A DNA stretch of 64,000 nt, from positions 1 to 64,000 of the forward strand of contig JAGCNO010000074.1 in the NCBI GenBank assembly GCA_017645905.1. Reading direction: 5' to 3'. Under the pieces are notes generated by a model that was not told the origin of the DNA, searched no databases, and saw only the letters and a program-made list of their open reading frames with translations. Below, one piece after another: positions 18,201-27,700 of the stretch; the first letter of the stretch is position 1; the number at the start of each line of letters is the position of its first letter. The position numbers and the translations under genes are program-made. This DNA comes from Prevotella sp. (GTDB taxonomy: Bacteria > Bacteroidota > Bacteroidia > Bacteroidales > Bacteroidaceae).

Positions 18201-19791
18201 TCTCCTTCGAGAAATAGAGCAGCCGGCCTTCGTTGTCCTGGAACAGCTTGTGTGCGGCAAGCACCTGCCGGTAGCTGGCCGAGAGCAGTTCGGCATATTT
18301 CACGTTGCCCGAGGCGAGACCGTCGTCGTAGATGGTCTTGTCCTGCTCACGGCAGCGCTCCATGATAGAGGCATACTGGCTGTTCATCTCACCGAAGGCC
18401 TGGAAGATGGTCTTGCCGTTGCGGGCCCAGTAGCCCTTATAGTCCCTGTTGAAATAGCGGATGTCCTTCACCTCGTCATAGCCGATGAGCATATAGCTGG
18501 CACCCTGTGTGGTCGAGCCGAAGTCGTGCATGTAGGCCAGGGTGGTCATATAGCAGGGCGACTGGTTCTTCACCTCGCCGCTGTAAGCTGGCAGCTTGCC
18601 GCTTGTGGTGAAGGTGCTCTCCATGACGGCCGTGGGAGCGACGCTCACCTGTCCGTTCTGTCCTGAGAGGTAGAGGTAGCCCCAGTCTATGCAGATCATG
18701 TCGCCGGCACGTCCCAGCACGTTCTGCGCCGTAGAGCCGGCCTTGGCATAGCGCACGGTGCCCTCGGTCACTATCGAGGCATCGACGGCCTGTGCCGGCT
18801 CGTTGACGGTCAGCCGGGGTGTCGTCGAATAATAGAACTGCACGTCATGAGCCTGACCATCCGTCGAGCGCACCTGATAGGATATATAATTAATAGGTGT
18901 AGAGACCAGGTCGAGGTCGGTGATGATCATCGGAGCCGTGAACACCACGTCGAGGTCCACAGGGCCGCATCCGAAGGTGAAATAGGTGGAGGTAGCCATC
19001 ACGCTGACGCTCTTCTGCGTGGCGGTGGTGATGTCGCCACCTGTCTGGAACACGTTCTCGAACAGTCCGAAGTCGATGTAGGCACCTCCTGTCGTGTTGT
19101 GGCAATGAGCGGCAAGGACGTTGTCGCCAACGACCAGCTTGCGTTTCTCCTCGCTGGTCAGCTGGTGGGTCTCGCCCTGAATCCAGGTCTCGCCGGTGCT
19201 GATGACCTGCGTGCCGTTGACGTAGAGCTCGAAGACATCGTCGTGAGAGAACTGTATCCACAGGTCTTTCTGCAGGTCTTCGGCGGTGAGGGTGACGACG
19301 CGGCGCACGTAGATGTCGCTGTTCGTGGCGGTCCAGGCATTGTTCACGTTGGGATATTCGCCCTTGGTGCCCCAGGCTGCCTTCTCCTCGCTCCAGCTGC
19401 TGTCGTTAAACGAGCGCGAGGTCCAGTTGGTGTTATTCTGCCTGGTATGCGAGACACGTCCCGTCCACGAGCTGCCGGTGTCCGACATCGGGGCAATGGG
19501 GTTCAGCAGTATCGACTGCCCGGTGCCCATCCAGCGGTAGTTCTTGCCATCGACACGCAGCAGGCCCTCCATGGGCTTCTCAGCGTCGGTCCAGTGGCGC
19601 ACGCTGCCGTCGGTCAGCTTGTCGAAGGGCGACCAGAACGAGAAATAGGGGTCATTCACCAAGAGAGGCACCGAAGGAAGCCTCATGGCGTTGCTTTTGT
19701 AGGGTTGAAACAGTTCGGCGTTTTGTGCCGAGAGGGTTGTAGAGGCGAGCAGCGTCATGGCCGCAGCCATCAAGGTCTTTAGTTTCATCAT
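15295..19791 (-). CDS. Fusion of a DUF4965/glutaminase-like protein with a GH2 glycosidase
   Basis: 1498-residue exported protein with a signal peptide of about 22 residues. The first ~845 residues are a complete DUF4964-DUF5127-DUF4965-DUF1793 protein (often labelled glutaminase-like) and closely match the stand-alone protein at 60636-63134, for example 'NTWSQKYN.VWDKLW' and 'FKARSVIGG'-type blocks. From about residue 850 a GH2 beta-glycosidase follows: sugar-binding domain, immunoglobulin-like domain and TIM barrel with acid/base candidate Glu1275 in 'PFNESWGQ' and nucleophile candidate Glu1338 in 'LGEFGGLG'. It ends in a variant sorting tail ('IYNLSGMKMDSLTRGINIV') after a repeat-coded Pro/Thr linker. 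It is first in the leftward glycosidase operon. The substrate of either half is not known to me. Confidence 0.88.
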   Translation of the reverse strand: MMKLKTLMAAAMTLLASTTLSAQNAELFQPYKSNAMRLPSVPLLVNDPYFSFWSPFDKLTDGSVRHWTDAEKPMEGLLRVDGKNYRWMGTGQSILLNPIAPMSDTGSSWTGRVSHTRQNNTNWTSRSFNDSSWSEEKAAWGTKGEYPNVNNAWTATNSDIYVRRVVTLTAEDLQKDLWIQFSHDDVFELYVNGTQVISTGETWIQGETHQLTSEEKRKLVVGDNVLAAHCHNTTGGAYIDFGLFENVFQTGGDITTATQKSVSVMATSTYFTFGCGPVDLDVVFTAPMIITDLDLVSTPINYISYQVRSTDGQAHDVQFYYSTTPRLTVNEPAQAVDASIVTEGTVRYAKAGSTAQNVLGRAGDMICIDWGYLYLSGQNGQVSVAPTAVMESTFTTSGKLPAYSGEVKNQSPCYMTTLAYMHDFGSTTQGASYMLIGYDEVKDIRYFNRDYKGYWARNGKTIFQAFGEMNSQYASIMERCREQDKTIYDDGLASGNVKYAELLSASYRQVLAAHKLFQDNEGRLLYFSKENNSNGCVNTVDLTYPSAPLFLLYNPELQKGMMTSIFEYQRTGRWNKDWAAHDLGTYPHANGQVYGGDMPLEESGNMLILAAMISKIEGNTNWVNTYWSICTRWVNYLVSNGQDPDTQLCTDDFAGHWAHNANLSIKAIMGIAGYAEMCKMRGRNDLYTRYMDIAKKMAQVWEVDARDGDHYKLAFDRGGTWSQKYNLVWDKLWGINIFPKQVMEREIKYYLTKQNTWGLPLDNREKYTKSDWICWTASMAPDKETFLKFTDPMWKWFNETTDRVPMCDWYYTDSKHMRGFRARSVIGGHWMRVLMDKYAPQPEETAWAPQGYKIKTKWADEVDPQNPLPEYPRPQLVRSEWQNLNGLWDYAITPMSQRTIPTAWDGKILVPFPLESSLSGVMRMLDKNNYLWYQREFTVPESWAGRRVMLNFGAVDYTARVSVNGTAVGSHTGGYGAFSIDITDRLKEGTNTVTVMVTDNTDETTQPLGKQRYNPGGPGSIWYTQVSGIWQTVWLEPVNEQYIKTVTTTSDIDRSELTVNVSAAGNTSAQANVVLKLNGAQVAQGSGDAGSDITLSVPGAKLWSPDSPTLYDMEVTLSIGGKETDRVESYTALRKISTRKLDNGEWRMQLNNHDLFQFGPLDQGYWPDGLYTAPTDEALLYDIQKTKDWGFNMIRKHMKVEPDRWFYHCDRLGVLVWQDMPALGRSDEPWVTREWSTKSGKHTTAVENAYKNQWKEIIEQHKNSPCVVVWTPFNESWGQFKTAEVVNYTRSIDGSRLVNAASGGNHYEGVGDIVDLHDYDRPPHIFLYDPNRPVVLGEFGGLGRHIEGHRWYENAATTYVNYDNEKKLTDAYVENTEAVISMAKDATANDGGNAAFCAAVYTQTTDVETEVNGLMTYDRAVVKVDEERVREVNLRLSNVYNDGTVGINNPPTTHPSPLTPNDQTIYNLSGMKMDSLTRGINIVRNEDGTITKRLKIEN

Positions 19792-19796
19792 GATTA

Positions 19797-19870
19797 TTTA
19801 CGATTTACGAATTTACGATTTACGATTAGAAAGATTTCGATTAACGATTTACGAATTTACGATTAACACG
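19797..19870. repeat. Heptamer repeats (TTACGAT type)
   Basis: Many imperfect copies of TTACGAT/TTACGAA lie in the leader directly upstream of the DUF4965/GH2 fusion start. Confidence 0.7.
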
Positions 19871-19912
19871 ATTTGTTTCTGTCTTTAGTATTAATAAATT
19901 ACGAATTTGGTG

Positions 19913-19920
19913 CAAAATTA
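19913..19920 (-). promoter_or_regulatory. -7 box for the glycosidase operon
   Basis: On the minus strand TAATTTTG matches the Bacteroidota -7 form TAnnTTTG. A TTTTTG lies upstream but at 25 bases rather than the usual 19, so the -33 box is uncertain. The leader would be about 115 bases. Confidence 0.5.
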
Positions 19921-20063
19921 CACCATTTTCCTATTACGCATGCGACAAAAACAGGTCTATAAAAGATAAAAAATGTTCAAAGCTACAATAAGCGAAAGGG
20001 AGCCTGACGAGAAAGGGGCTAACCTGCCTAAGAGAAGATGCCTTTCTCCAAGAAAAGGACATT

Positions 20064-20218
20064 TTTCTTTCCCGAGTGTGAGCAACTTGGCCGCGTAGCG
20101 GCAAAGAACGGCTTATTCGAATTGAAAGAACGGCTTATTCGAATTGAAAGAACGGCTTATTCGAATTGAAAGAACGGCTTATTCGAATTGAAAGAACGGC
20201 TTATTCGAATTGAAACGG
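20064..20218. repeat. 22-bp intergenic repeat array, locus 3, with lead-in
   Basis: Five exact 22-bp units (GAAAGAACGGCTTATTC plus GAATT linker) and a partial sixth run from about 20101 to 20218. They follow a 38-base lead-in (20064-20101) containing 'AACTTGGCCGCGTAGCGG' that is nearly repeated in front of locus 4. Confidence 0.8.
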
Positions 20219-20257
20219 TTCAAAGTATCCAAAGACCGATGGGGGATAAACGCCAAA

Positions 20258-20288
20258 AGGGGACTTGCGCAGATTACGCAAATCCCCT
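20258..20288 (-). terminator. Terminator-like hairpin after the dockerin-protein gene
   Basis: A 12-bp stem with one mismatch (20258-20269 with 20277-20288) and a 7-base loop is followed on the minus strand by a short T-run. Its arms resemble a longer version of the GGGGATTTGC palindrome. Confidence 0.6.
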
Positions 20289-20340
20289 ATAATATAACGG
20301 AAATCCGAAAATGATATCAGTCCATCATTTGCACCCTGGA

Positions 20341-23331
20341 TTATTGTTCTGCCATGATGCTGATGATGTTGGAGATGTCGGCCACGTCGACTGCTCCGTC
20401 GCCATTGACGTCGGCAAGAGGATACTGTGCTGTTCCTGCCATGACGCTGATGACTGCGGAGATGTCGGCGACGTCGACTGCTCCGTCACCATTGACATCG
20501 CCCTGTATACCTTCTGCGGGCTTCTGTGCACCGTAGTAGGTGAGGCGGAAGTTGTCGAGCACGACCCAGTCTTTGGGCTTGTCGCGGAACTTCTGAACGG
20601 TAATGTTCATGTCGGTACCCTTAACTTCGACGAGCATGGTGGTCTTGTAGAGTCCGTTCTGGAAGTAGTCGCAGGCTTCGTTAACCCACATGGGGAACTC
20701 TCCTGCATAGAGGGCCTGGCCGTTGGGGTCTTCAATCATGCGTGGTGTGCCGTCGTCGTTATAGACGGGCTCTCCGTCGGCGCCTATTTCCTGGATGAGG
20801 AAGCGTGTGGTGCTGCGGTTGCCAAGACCGGGAGCCTTGTCGGCCTCGTCAAGGATGTTGGGGAGTTCGACCACTGTATCGCTGTTCATGTCGACGAGCA
20901 TAGCGGCACGGACACGCTCATCACCGACAGCCTCTGCACGTATCTGGTCCTGGTGGTCACCGTCGCGGTAGTATCCCTGTACAGAAACTTCATACCAGCC
21001 GGGAAGGAGTCCGTAGACGAACTGGCCTAAGTCGAAGTCGACCTCGTTCCAGCACTCATAGGCGAAGTCGGGATGTTTATCATTGCGTCCCCAGATTCCC
21101 ACATTACCAGTTGTCCTTTCATACTGGCTGGCCCATGCTGAGACATCCTCACGCTGGTTGAAGCCGGGCGACTGGATGAGGAAGGTAGCGTCCTGAGGAG
21201 CGGTGCTGGTGGCCTTCTCCATGAGGGCGAGGCGCTCGGCCTTGGTGACAAGCTTCCACTGGTTGTTGGGGTTGTCGATGCCATACATGTCGGTGTCGAT
21301 GTTGCCGTAGGTTCCGGGACGATAGCCGAGGAGCATGCGCTGTCCGTCGGGGCCCTTCTCACCGTTGGCACGTGCGATGGCGTAGACGCCGGTCTTGCCT
21401 TCTACAGGCACGAACTCCCAGAGGTTGCGGGCGTCAGTATCCATGTAGCCGCCGTAGTTGAGGTACTGCTTGGGTGTGCCGTCGTCGGCGAAGCCGTTGT
21501 TGAGGTGTGTGTCGAGCATGTAGCCGTTATAGGGGTCGCCCTCTGCGGGAGACTCTGAGCCCAGGGTAAGGCTTATCTCGATACCGGGGAATCCGACGTA
21601 GGCATGTGCTCCCCAGTCGCCGCCTCCACAGAGGAAGCGCTGCAGTCCGACGTTGTAGATGTAGAAGTCGGCCTCGGCGGGCTCGGCACCTGCGAAGACG
21701 TCGGCGTGCTTGTCGGCAGCCTTTATCTTACGGGCGACGCGGAGCTGGTTGAGGGCGTCGTTAATCTCATTGGCCGAAGCGAGGTTCTGAACGGCAGCCT
21801 GTGCCTTGGCGATGAGTTCTGCATCCACGCCAGCCTGCTGGGCGAACGGTATGGTGGCGACAAGGAACTTATAGGGATCTTGTATGCCACGAACTTCGTT
21901 GAGGGCGTTGCGGAGGTTCCTGACGGCCTCGTTAAGAGCCTCGATGTCGGTGCTCTGTGCGGCAGCCTGTGCATCGGCGAGAGCCTGTGTGAAGGAAGCG
22001 GTTTGGATGCCCTCAAAGGCTTCAGCCTCGTTGATGACATTGGTATAGTCTTGAGCGGCAGCAAGGGCGTCGCGGATGTTCATCGAGGCAGCGGCAATAG
22101 CGGTGGCGTCGGTGCCGTTGAGGGCAGCCTGGCCCTCAGCGATGGCATTGACGAGAGCAGCGACGGCTACGCCTTGGTAATTAGCAGCCTCGGCGAGAGC
22201 AGCCTGAAGGTTGGCCCTCACCTGATCGATGTCGATTTCGTTGCCAAGATAGGTCAGGGTGAAGGAGTCGAAGACGAGCCAGTCGTCATCGCCGCCACCA
22301 ATCTTCTGCATACCGATGGTGAGGGTACCATCGCTGACGACCACCCTCACGGGCTCGTTCCAGTAACCACCCATGAAAAAGCAGTTAGAGGCACGGTCGA
22401 GGGCATTGCCCTTTTGATCGGAGTTGCCGGGGATGTAGACACCGCCCTGGGAAATAGCGTAGGAATCAAAATCCTCCTCGGTGACACCGCAGTCGAGAAT
22501 GGACATGAACGGACGGCTCACATCATTAAGGAAGAAGGAGGCGCGGATGACCTCTTCGCCGGCATCGCGCTTGGCACCGATATTAACCTCTGAGCCGTCA
22601 CGGTAGAAGCCCTGAAGCTTGAACTCGTAAGTGCCGTTGGGCAGTCCGGTGATGGTCTTGGTGAGGGAGAACTTGGTCTTCTTCCAGCACTCTACGGCGC
22701 GGTTGCCGTGGACGATGCCGTCGCCACCCTGGGCATAGACACCGTCACCTTCCTGAATGACATCCCACCGGTTGCGCTCGTCCATGTTGGCAAAGTCATG
22801 TCCTCCGATGAGCCATGTGGCATCCTTCGGGTTGGCCTTCGTGGCAGTCCTGAGGTCTTCCATACGCTGCTCGAGGGTGACGAGCTGCCAGTGATCAAAC
22901 CATCCGAAGTCGTCGAGGAAGCCCTCATCGTTGACTGCCAGGTAATGGTCGTCGGTAGAGTGAATCTTGTAGGACCCAGGCACCGTTGCGTCCGGTTCAA
23001 AAACCCATGATGTCACGGCATCGTCAGTATCCATATAATAGTTGTGGCCGTTGATACTATGGTTTCTACCGAACTTGGGGTTCAAACGGTATAATCCATC
23101 AGAGAGCTTGACGATTTCGACGTCGAGACCGTACTTGTCGACCTGAGCACGAGTGGTCCAGTCCTCCTTGACCTTGTTGTTGTTCTGCAGCCACTGGCCG
23201 CTCTCTACATTATAGAGATAGAACGTTCCGCCCTCTTCTGGCAGCTCATTGCTTGCCCAAGGGGATGTCTGCGCCTGCATCGCTGTTGTGGCGAGCAGAC
23301 CCAATGCTAATTGTAAAAATCTCTTTTTCAT
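20341..23331 (-). CDS. Secreted multi-module protein with FIVAR-like helices and C-terminal dockerin-type repeats
   Basis: 996-residue exported protein, no catalytic domain recognised. After the signal peptide come a trefoil-like block starting 'GTFYLYNVESGQWL' (~30-170) and a jelly-roll-like block with 'NGTYEFKLQGFYRDGS' (~180-370), then Ala-rich helical FIVAR-like repeats (~370-550), then a second pair of the two blocks (~560-930). The end has two calcium-binding dockerin-type loops ('DVNGDGAVDVADIS' twice). The layout matches the protein at 37308-40958 except at both ends. The blocks look like surface carbohydrate-binding modules; that is inference. It lies 107 bases downstream of the GH43 gene on the same strand, with its own promoter box. 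Confidence 0.7.
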   Translation of the reverse strand: MKKRFLQLALGLLATTAMQAQTSPWASNELPEEGGTFYLYNVESGQWLQNNNKVKEDWTTRAQVDKYGLDVEIVKLSDGLYRLNPKFGRNHSINGHNYYMDTDDAVTSWVFEPDATVPGSYKIHSTDDHYLAVNDEGFLDDFGWFDHWQLVTLEQRMEDLRTATKANPKDATWLIGGHDFANMDERNRWDVIQEGDGVYAQGGDGIVHGNRAVECWKKTKFSLTKTITGLPNGTYEFKLQGFYRDGSEVNIGAKRDAGEEVIRASFFLNDVSRPFMSILDCGVTEEDFDSYAISQGGVYIPGNSDQKGNALDRASNCFFMGGYWNEPVRVVVSDGTLTIGMQKIGGGDDDWLVFDSFTLTYLGNEIDIDQVRANLQAALAEAANYQGVAVAALVNAIAEGQAALNGTDATAIAAASMNIRDALAAAQDYTNVINEAEAFEGIQTASFTQALADAQAAAQSTDIEALNEAVRNLRNALNEVRGIQDPYKFLVATIPFAQQAGVDAELIAKAQAAVQNLASANEINDALNQLRVARKIKAADKHADVFAGAEPAEADFYIYNVGLQRFLCGGGDWGAHAYVGFPGIEISLTLGSESPAEGDPYNGYMLDTHLNNGFADDGTPKQYLNYGGYMDTDARNLWEFVPVEGKTGVYAIARANGEKGPDGQRMLLGYRPGTYGNIDTDMYGIDNPNNQWKLVTKAERLALMEKATSTAPQDATFLIQSPGFNQREDVSAWASQYERTTGNVGIWGRNDKHPDFAYECWNEVDFDLGQFVYGLLPGWYEVSVQGYYRDGDHQDQIRAEAVGDERVRAAMLVDMNSDTVVELPNILDEADKAPGLGNRSTTRFLIQEIGADGEPVYNDDGTPRMIEDPNGQALYAGEFPMWVNEACDYFQNGLYKTTMLVEVKGTDMNITVQKFRDKPKDWVVLDNFRLTYYGAQKPAEGIQGDVNGDGAVDVADISAVISVMAGTAQYPLADVNGDGAVDVADISNIISIMAEQ

Positions 23332-23375
23332 AAGTTTTTAGGTTTTAAAAAGGGTTAGAATATGAATTTCTGGTG

Positions 23376-23383
23376 CAAAATTA
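23376..23383 (-). promoter_or_regulatory. -7 box upstream of the dockerin-tailed protein
   Basis: TAATTTTG on the minus strand, 45 bases before the start codon; no good TTTG at -33. Confidence 0.4.
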
Positions 23384-23438
23384 CAGTCTTTATGATTAGT
23401 AAGGGGAAAAATACAAGTCATAAAACGGCAAATATTCG

Positions 23439-24563
23439 TCAATAGCTCGTCTTGTAGGCACTTCCGTCAGATAGTTGCCTGATGACTAAGCCGTGAGAGG
23501 GCTCGCCCGTCAGCTGCTGGCCGCCCAGGTTGTATGTGCGGAGGGGCTGCTGCCCAGCTTTAAGGGCAGGAGCCAAGGAGGTGGTGGTGTCGAAGACAGG
23601 GGCATCGGCGGTGACGGAGGGGATGCGGTTGCGGATGTATGGCCAGCCGTCCTTGTCCCATAGCAGCTGGTCGAGGTAGACCTTGCGGCCACCGTCGGGG
23701 TCGGCAGCGTCGAAGCCATGATAGAGCATCCAGTACTGGCCGGCATCGTCGACGATAATCTCAGAGTTATGACCCGGGCCTACCACCTTACTGCTTTTCT
23801 GCAGCACCAGCATGAAATTGTTGTCCATGGCAGCCCTGCCACTCTTGTTCACGTAGGGACCCAGAAGGCTCTCCGAGCGGGCCACGACGACGCGGTAGGT
23901 GCTGTTAAGGCCCTCGCAGCAGGTGCCGGCAGAGCCGAAGAGGTAGTAATAGCCGTCTTTCTTAAAGATGTAGGTGCCCTCGGTCAGCGTGCCGGCTATC
24001 TGCTTCTTCTCGGCGCCGGGCTTCAAGCTGAGGCCGTCGTCGCTGAGCTGGATGGCATAGATGCCGCGGAAACTGCCCCAGAAGAGATACTTGCTGCCGT
24101 CGTCCTCCTCGATGTAGAAGGGGTCGATGCTGTTCTGCACGCCTATCTCGCTGGAGATGAAGAGCTTGCCGACATCGGTAAAAGGACCGCCTGGACGGTC
24201 GGCGGTGGCCACGCCGATGCCACACTCCCACTCGCCGCCCCAGGTGGACTTGGAGTAGTACATGACATATTTGCCGTTGATATAGTTGATGTCGGGGGCC
24301 CAGATGCGGCCGTTGGGCACCATCTGCGGCCGTGTACGGTCGTTGAAGGCAGTGCCTACCCGGTGCCAGTCTACCAGGTTCTCCGAGCGGTAGATGGGCA
24401 CGTTGCGGATGTTTTCCGTGGCGTAGAGGTAGAAATAGCCGTCGGCGGCATGGATGACTGTTGGGTCTGGGAGACTCTCGTCAATGACGGGGTTGCTGTA
24501 CTGCGTCTGGGCAGTAGCAAACAAGGGAAAAAAGAGAAGGGCGGTAAGTAATTTTCTTGCCAT
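23439..24563 (-). CDS. Secreted GH43 family glycosidase (endo-arabinanase-like)
   Basis: 374-residue exported enzyme with a signal peptide of about 19 residues and a five-bladed GH43 propeller. The three acidic catalytic positions are visible: Asp33 in 'PDPTVIHA', Asp147 in 'SIDPFY' and Glu195 in 'TEGTYIF'. The blocks 'IWAPDINYINGKYVMYYS' and 'GPGHNSEI' are typical of the arabinan-active branch of GH43, so alpha-L-arabinosidase or arabinanase is the likeliest activity. A degenerate sorting tail 'YNLGGQQL...GLVIRQLSDG' ends the protein. It starts 171 bases from the divergently read hybrid sensor gene, a usual layout for an enzyme under HTCS control. Confidence 0.88.
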   Translation of the reverse strand: MARKLLTALLFFPLFATAQTQYSNPVIDESLPDPTVIHAADGYFYLYATENIRNVPIYRSENLVDWHRVGTAFNDRTRPQMVPNGRIWAPDINYINGKYVMYYSKSTWGGEWECGIGVATADRPGGPFTDVGKLFISSEIGVQNSIDPFYIEEDDGSKYLFWGSFRGIYAIQLSDDGLSLKPGAEKKQIAGTLTEGTYIFKKDGYYYLFGSAGTCCEGLNSTYRVVVARSESLLGPYVNKSGRAAMDNNFMLVLQKSSKVVGPGHNSEIIVDDAGQYWMLYHGFDAADPDGGRKVYLDQLLWDKDGWPYIRNRIPSVTADAPVFDTTTSLAPALKAGQQPLRTYNLGGQQLTGEPSHGLVIRQLSDGSAYKTSY

Positions 24564-24579
24564 AGTCAGGATTTTTCGG

Positions 24580-24587
24580 CAAAATTA
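24580..24587 (-). promoter_or_regulatory. -7 box for the GH43 gene
   Basis: TAATTTTG on the minus strand, 16 bases before the start codon, so the leader would be very short; -33 box not clear. Confidence 0.35.
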
Positions 24588-24704
24588 GGCAAAACGACGG
24601 GCGATAGAGGAAAATAATAGTTCAAAAAAGAAGAAATAATTGGCAAAAGGCTTTGCCGTGAACGTTTTTTCCCTTTTAAGCCATCGTATGTCAAAAAATT
24701 GTTG

Positions 24705-24712
24705 TAATTTTG
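24705..24712 (+). promoter_or_regulatory. -7 box for the HTCS gene
   Basis: TAATTTTG 22 bases before the start codon of the sensor gene; no clear TTTG 19 bases upstream. Confidence 0.4.
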
Positions 24713-24734
24713 GGGCCGAAAAAAGGTCTGTATT

Positions 24735-27700
24735 ATGAAAAGGACACTACTAATCTATACATTATTTTTATATGTAGCCTCTCTGTCAGCTTCCCTTCCC
24801 GTCGTCTTCAGCAACTATATGGCTGCCGACGGTCTCAGCGACAACAATGTGCTGTGCGGACTGCGCGACCGCTACGGCTTCATGTGGCTGGGCACCAGCA
24901 ATGGCCTGAACTGCTTCGACGGCCTGCAGAACACCATCTACCGCAACATGACCAAAGGCGGCATACAGAGCAACACCATCACCGCGCTGCATGAGCATGG
25001 TAACGACATCTGGTTCGGCGGTGCTTTCGGACTCTATGTGTATAACCGTCAGTCGAAAAGCTTCACCAGTTTCAACAAGCGTACAAAGTATGGGGTGAAC
25101 ATCAGCGCCACCGTGCAGGACATTGTGGGCAGCCAGGACGGACGCATCTGGATAGGCACACTGGGACAGGGACTCTTCATCTATGACCCCGACACCGACG
25201 AACTGGTGCAGGACAGCCGACACGGCTCGTTCATCAGCGACATCCTGGCCGAAAACGACAGCCCTGTCTTCGTGGCCACCCTGCATGGGAAAATCATGCA
25301 GTACGGACAGAACGGAACCTTCCTGAAAGAACTTAACATCCCCAACTATCACAGCGACAAGAACGTCATCAGCCTTGAGCACATCGGATTCCGCCTCTAT
25401 ATAGGCTGCGAGGCAGGGCTCTACACCATCCAGCGGGGCGATGCAGAGGTAGTTCCCGTTCCCAATGCCCATGTCAGCATCCACTCCCTGCTCAGGAGAG
25501 GCGAAAGGCTGCTCATGGGCACCGACCAGGGCATCTATCTCTACGACCCCACTACGCAGAAGCTGAGCCGCTTCGACAATCCCGACGACAAGTCAGGCGG
25601 ACTGACCGACCAGCACGTCAACGCCCTAACATGGGACAGCGACAGCACGCTGTGGGTGATGACACAGAAGGGTGGTGTTTGCTACCTCCCGCAGTACAAC
25701 AACGACGTACAGCAGGCCACCTTCAGCATCAGCAGTAAAGCCCACGGAATCATGATAAACACCGTCTGTGAGATGCCTGATGGACGTATCTGGGTAGGCC
25801 ATGAGCATGGCCTCGGCATCTACAACCCCCAGACGCAGCTCATCGAACCCGCAACTCTCAACTCTCAACACTCAACTCTCAACACTGAGGTGTGTGTCCT
25901 CTTGGCCGACGGCAACGACCTCTGGATAGGCACCCGCCGGCAGGGCATCATCGTGCTGAACACCGTCAGCGGTCAGCAACGGCACTTCGAGTACTCGGCC
26001 GACAAGTCGTACACCGTGCCCAGCAACGAGATTACCGCCCTGCTGCGCACCGCCGACAGCACCATCTACGTAGGCACCAGCTGGGGACTCTGCCGATACG
26101 AGCGCTCTACAGAAAACTTCCTGTGGTATTTCGAGATAGGTTCGGCAACACGCATCACCAGCCTCACCGAAGACAAGGACGGAGCCGTCTGGGCAGCCAC
26201 CAGCAGCAACGGTCTCTTCAAGCAATGGGAGCACGGGGCCACCTTCCGCAATTTCACCCTTCCCAACAATAGCATCTCCACCGTCTTCTGCGACAGCAAC
26301 GGACAGGTGTGGGTGGCTTATAACGGCACGGGAATGGCCCGCTATGTGCCAGAGACAGAGAGCTTCGAGCCTTTCGGCACCGACATTCCCGAGATACAGG
26401 ACCAGCAGATACACTTCATCGTCGAAGACCATCAGCACAACCTCTGGATGGGTATCGAGACAGGCCTGCTCTGCGTCCAACACCCAACACCCAACACTCA
26501 GCACCCGTCAGTCTTCTCCGTGCCCTCCGTGTCGTTCCGCCAGCTGAAGCCCAGGAACTCGGCCTGCATCGCCAAAAGCGGAGAGTTCTTTGCCGGTAAG
26601 TCCAATCAGCTGCTCCACTTCTATCCGGAACGCATCAGGATAAAACATAAGCAAGCTCCAGTTTACATCACCAGCATCACCCTTCCCTTCAGTTCATCAG
26701 TTGGAGGCGATTTGTCTGTCGGAGGAGATTTGCAATCTGTTGGAGGGGATTTGCAATCCCCGAGTTCCGTATCGCTGCATTATTCTGACAACAGCTTCAC
26801 CCTCCACTTCTCTCAGCCCATGTTCAACAACTCGGGCAGCTACCGCCGACTTGAATACCGCATGGAGGGCATTGATGCATCATGGGCCAAAGGAACGAAG
26901 AACGCCGAGGCCACATACGTCAACGTTCCCCCTGGCGACTATGTCTTCCTCCTCCGTGAAGCTGGCAACAATGACGAGAGCACTTACGCCCGGCTTAACA
27001 TCACCGTACTACCACCCTGGTATCGTACCAACGTGGCATACGTCATCTACTTCCTGCTGCTCGCCGCAGCCGTCGTCTGGTTTCAGCGACGTTACAGCAA
27101 CAAACTGAAAAGACGCTACGCACGCCGCCTCGAAAGTTATCAGGCAGAACAGGAAAAGGCTAACTTCGAATCGAAAATCCGATTCTTTATTAATATTGTA
27201 CATGAGATACGAACGCCCCTTACCCTCATCAGCCTACCCCTCGAGGCCCTAAGTGAAGAGTTAGGAGTTGCTGCGCAGGATTCACCTTCAACTCCTAACT
27301 CCTCACTCCTAACTCTTAACTCATCCAAGAATCACATCGCCGCCATGCGGCGCAACATCAACTACCTGCTTGGCATCACCAACCAGCTGCTTGACTTCCA
27401 AAAGGCCGAGCACGGGAAAATACAGCTCTCCCTCACCTCCTGCGACGTAAGTCAGCTCCTTGACAACGTTTACCAACAGTTCACCGACGCCATGGAGCTT
27501 CAGGGAAAACACATACAGTTGCAGCTGCCCTCCGAGCCCGTCGTCGCCACCATCGATGCCGACAAGGTGCAGAAGGTGATGATGAACATCATAGGAAACG
27601 CCACCAAATATGCCAGAAACGAGATCATCGTACGGTTGGAAACCACCGAGGCCGAACTCCGCATCTCCGTCATCGACGACGGTCCTGGCGTTCCTCTAAA

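Larger units (their letters stand above)
19792..20340. other. Intergenic region upstream of the fusion gene
   Basis: 549 bases without a gene. It holds a heptamer run, a promoter box, the 22-bp array with a 38-base lead-in, and the terminator of the dockerin-protein gene. I see no small reading frame of note on either strand. Confidence 0.7.

Noticed and set aside
20064..20218. CRISPR array in the regular repeats
   Set aside because: The linkers are only 5 bases, often identical, the core is 17 bases, and no cas gene is nearby.
20341..20530. Cellulosome based on the dockerin-type loops
   Set aside because: No cohesin domain is seen in any protein of the window; single dockerin-type ends also occur in non-cellulosomal bacteria.
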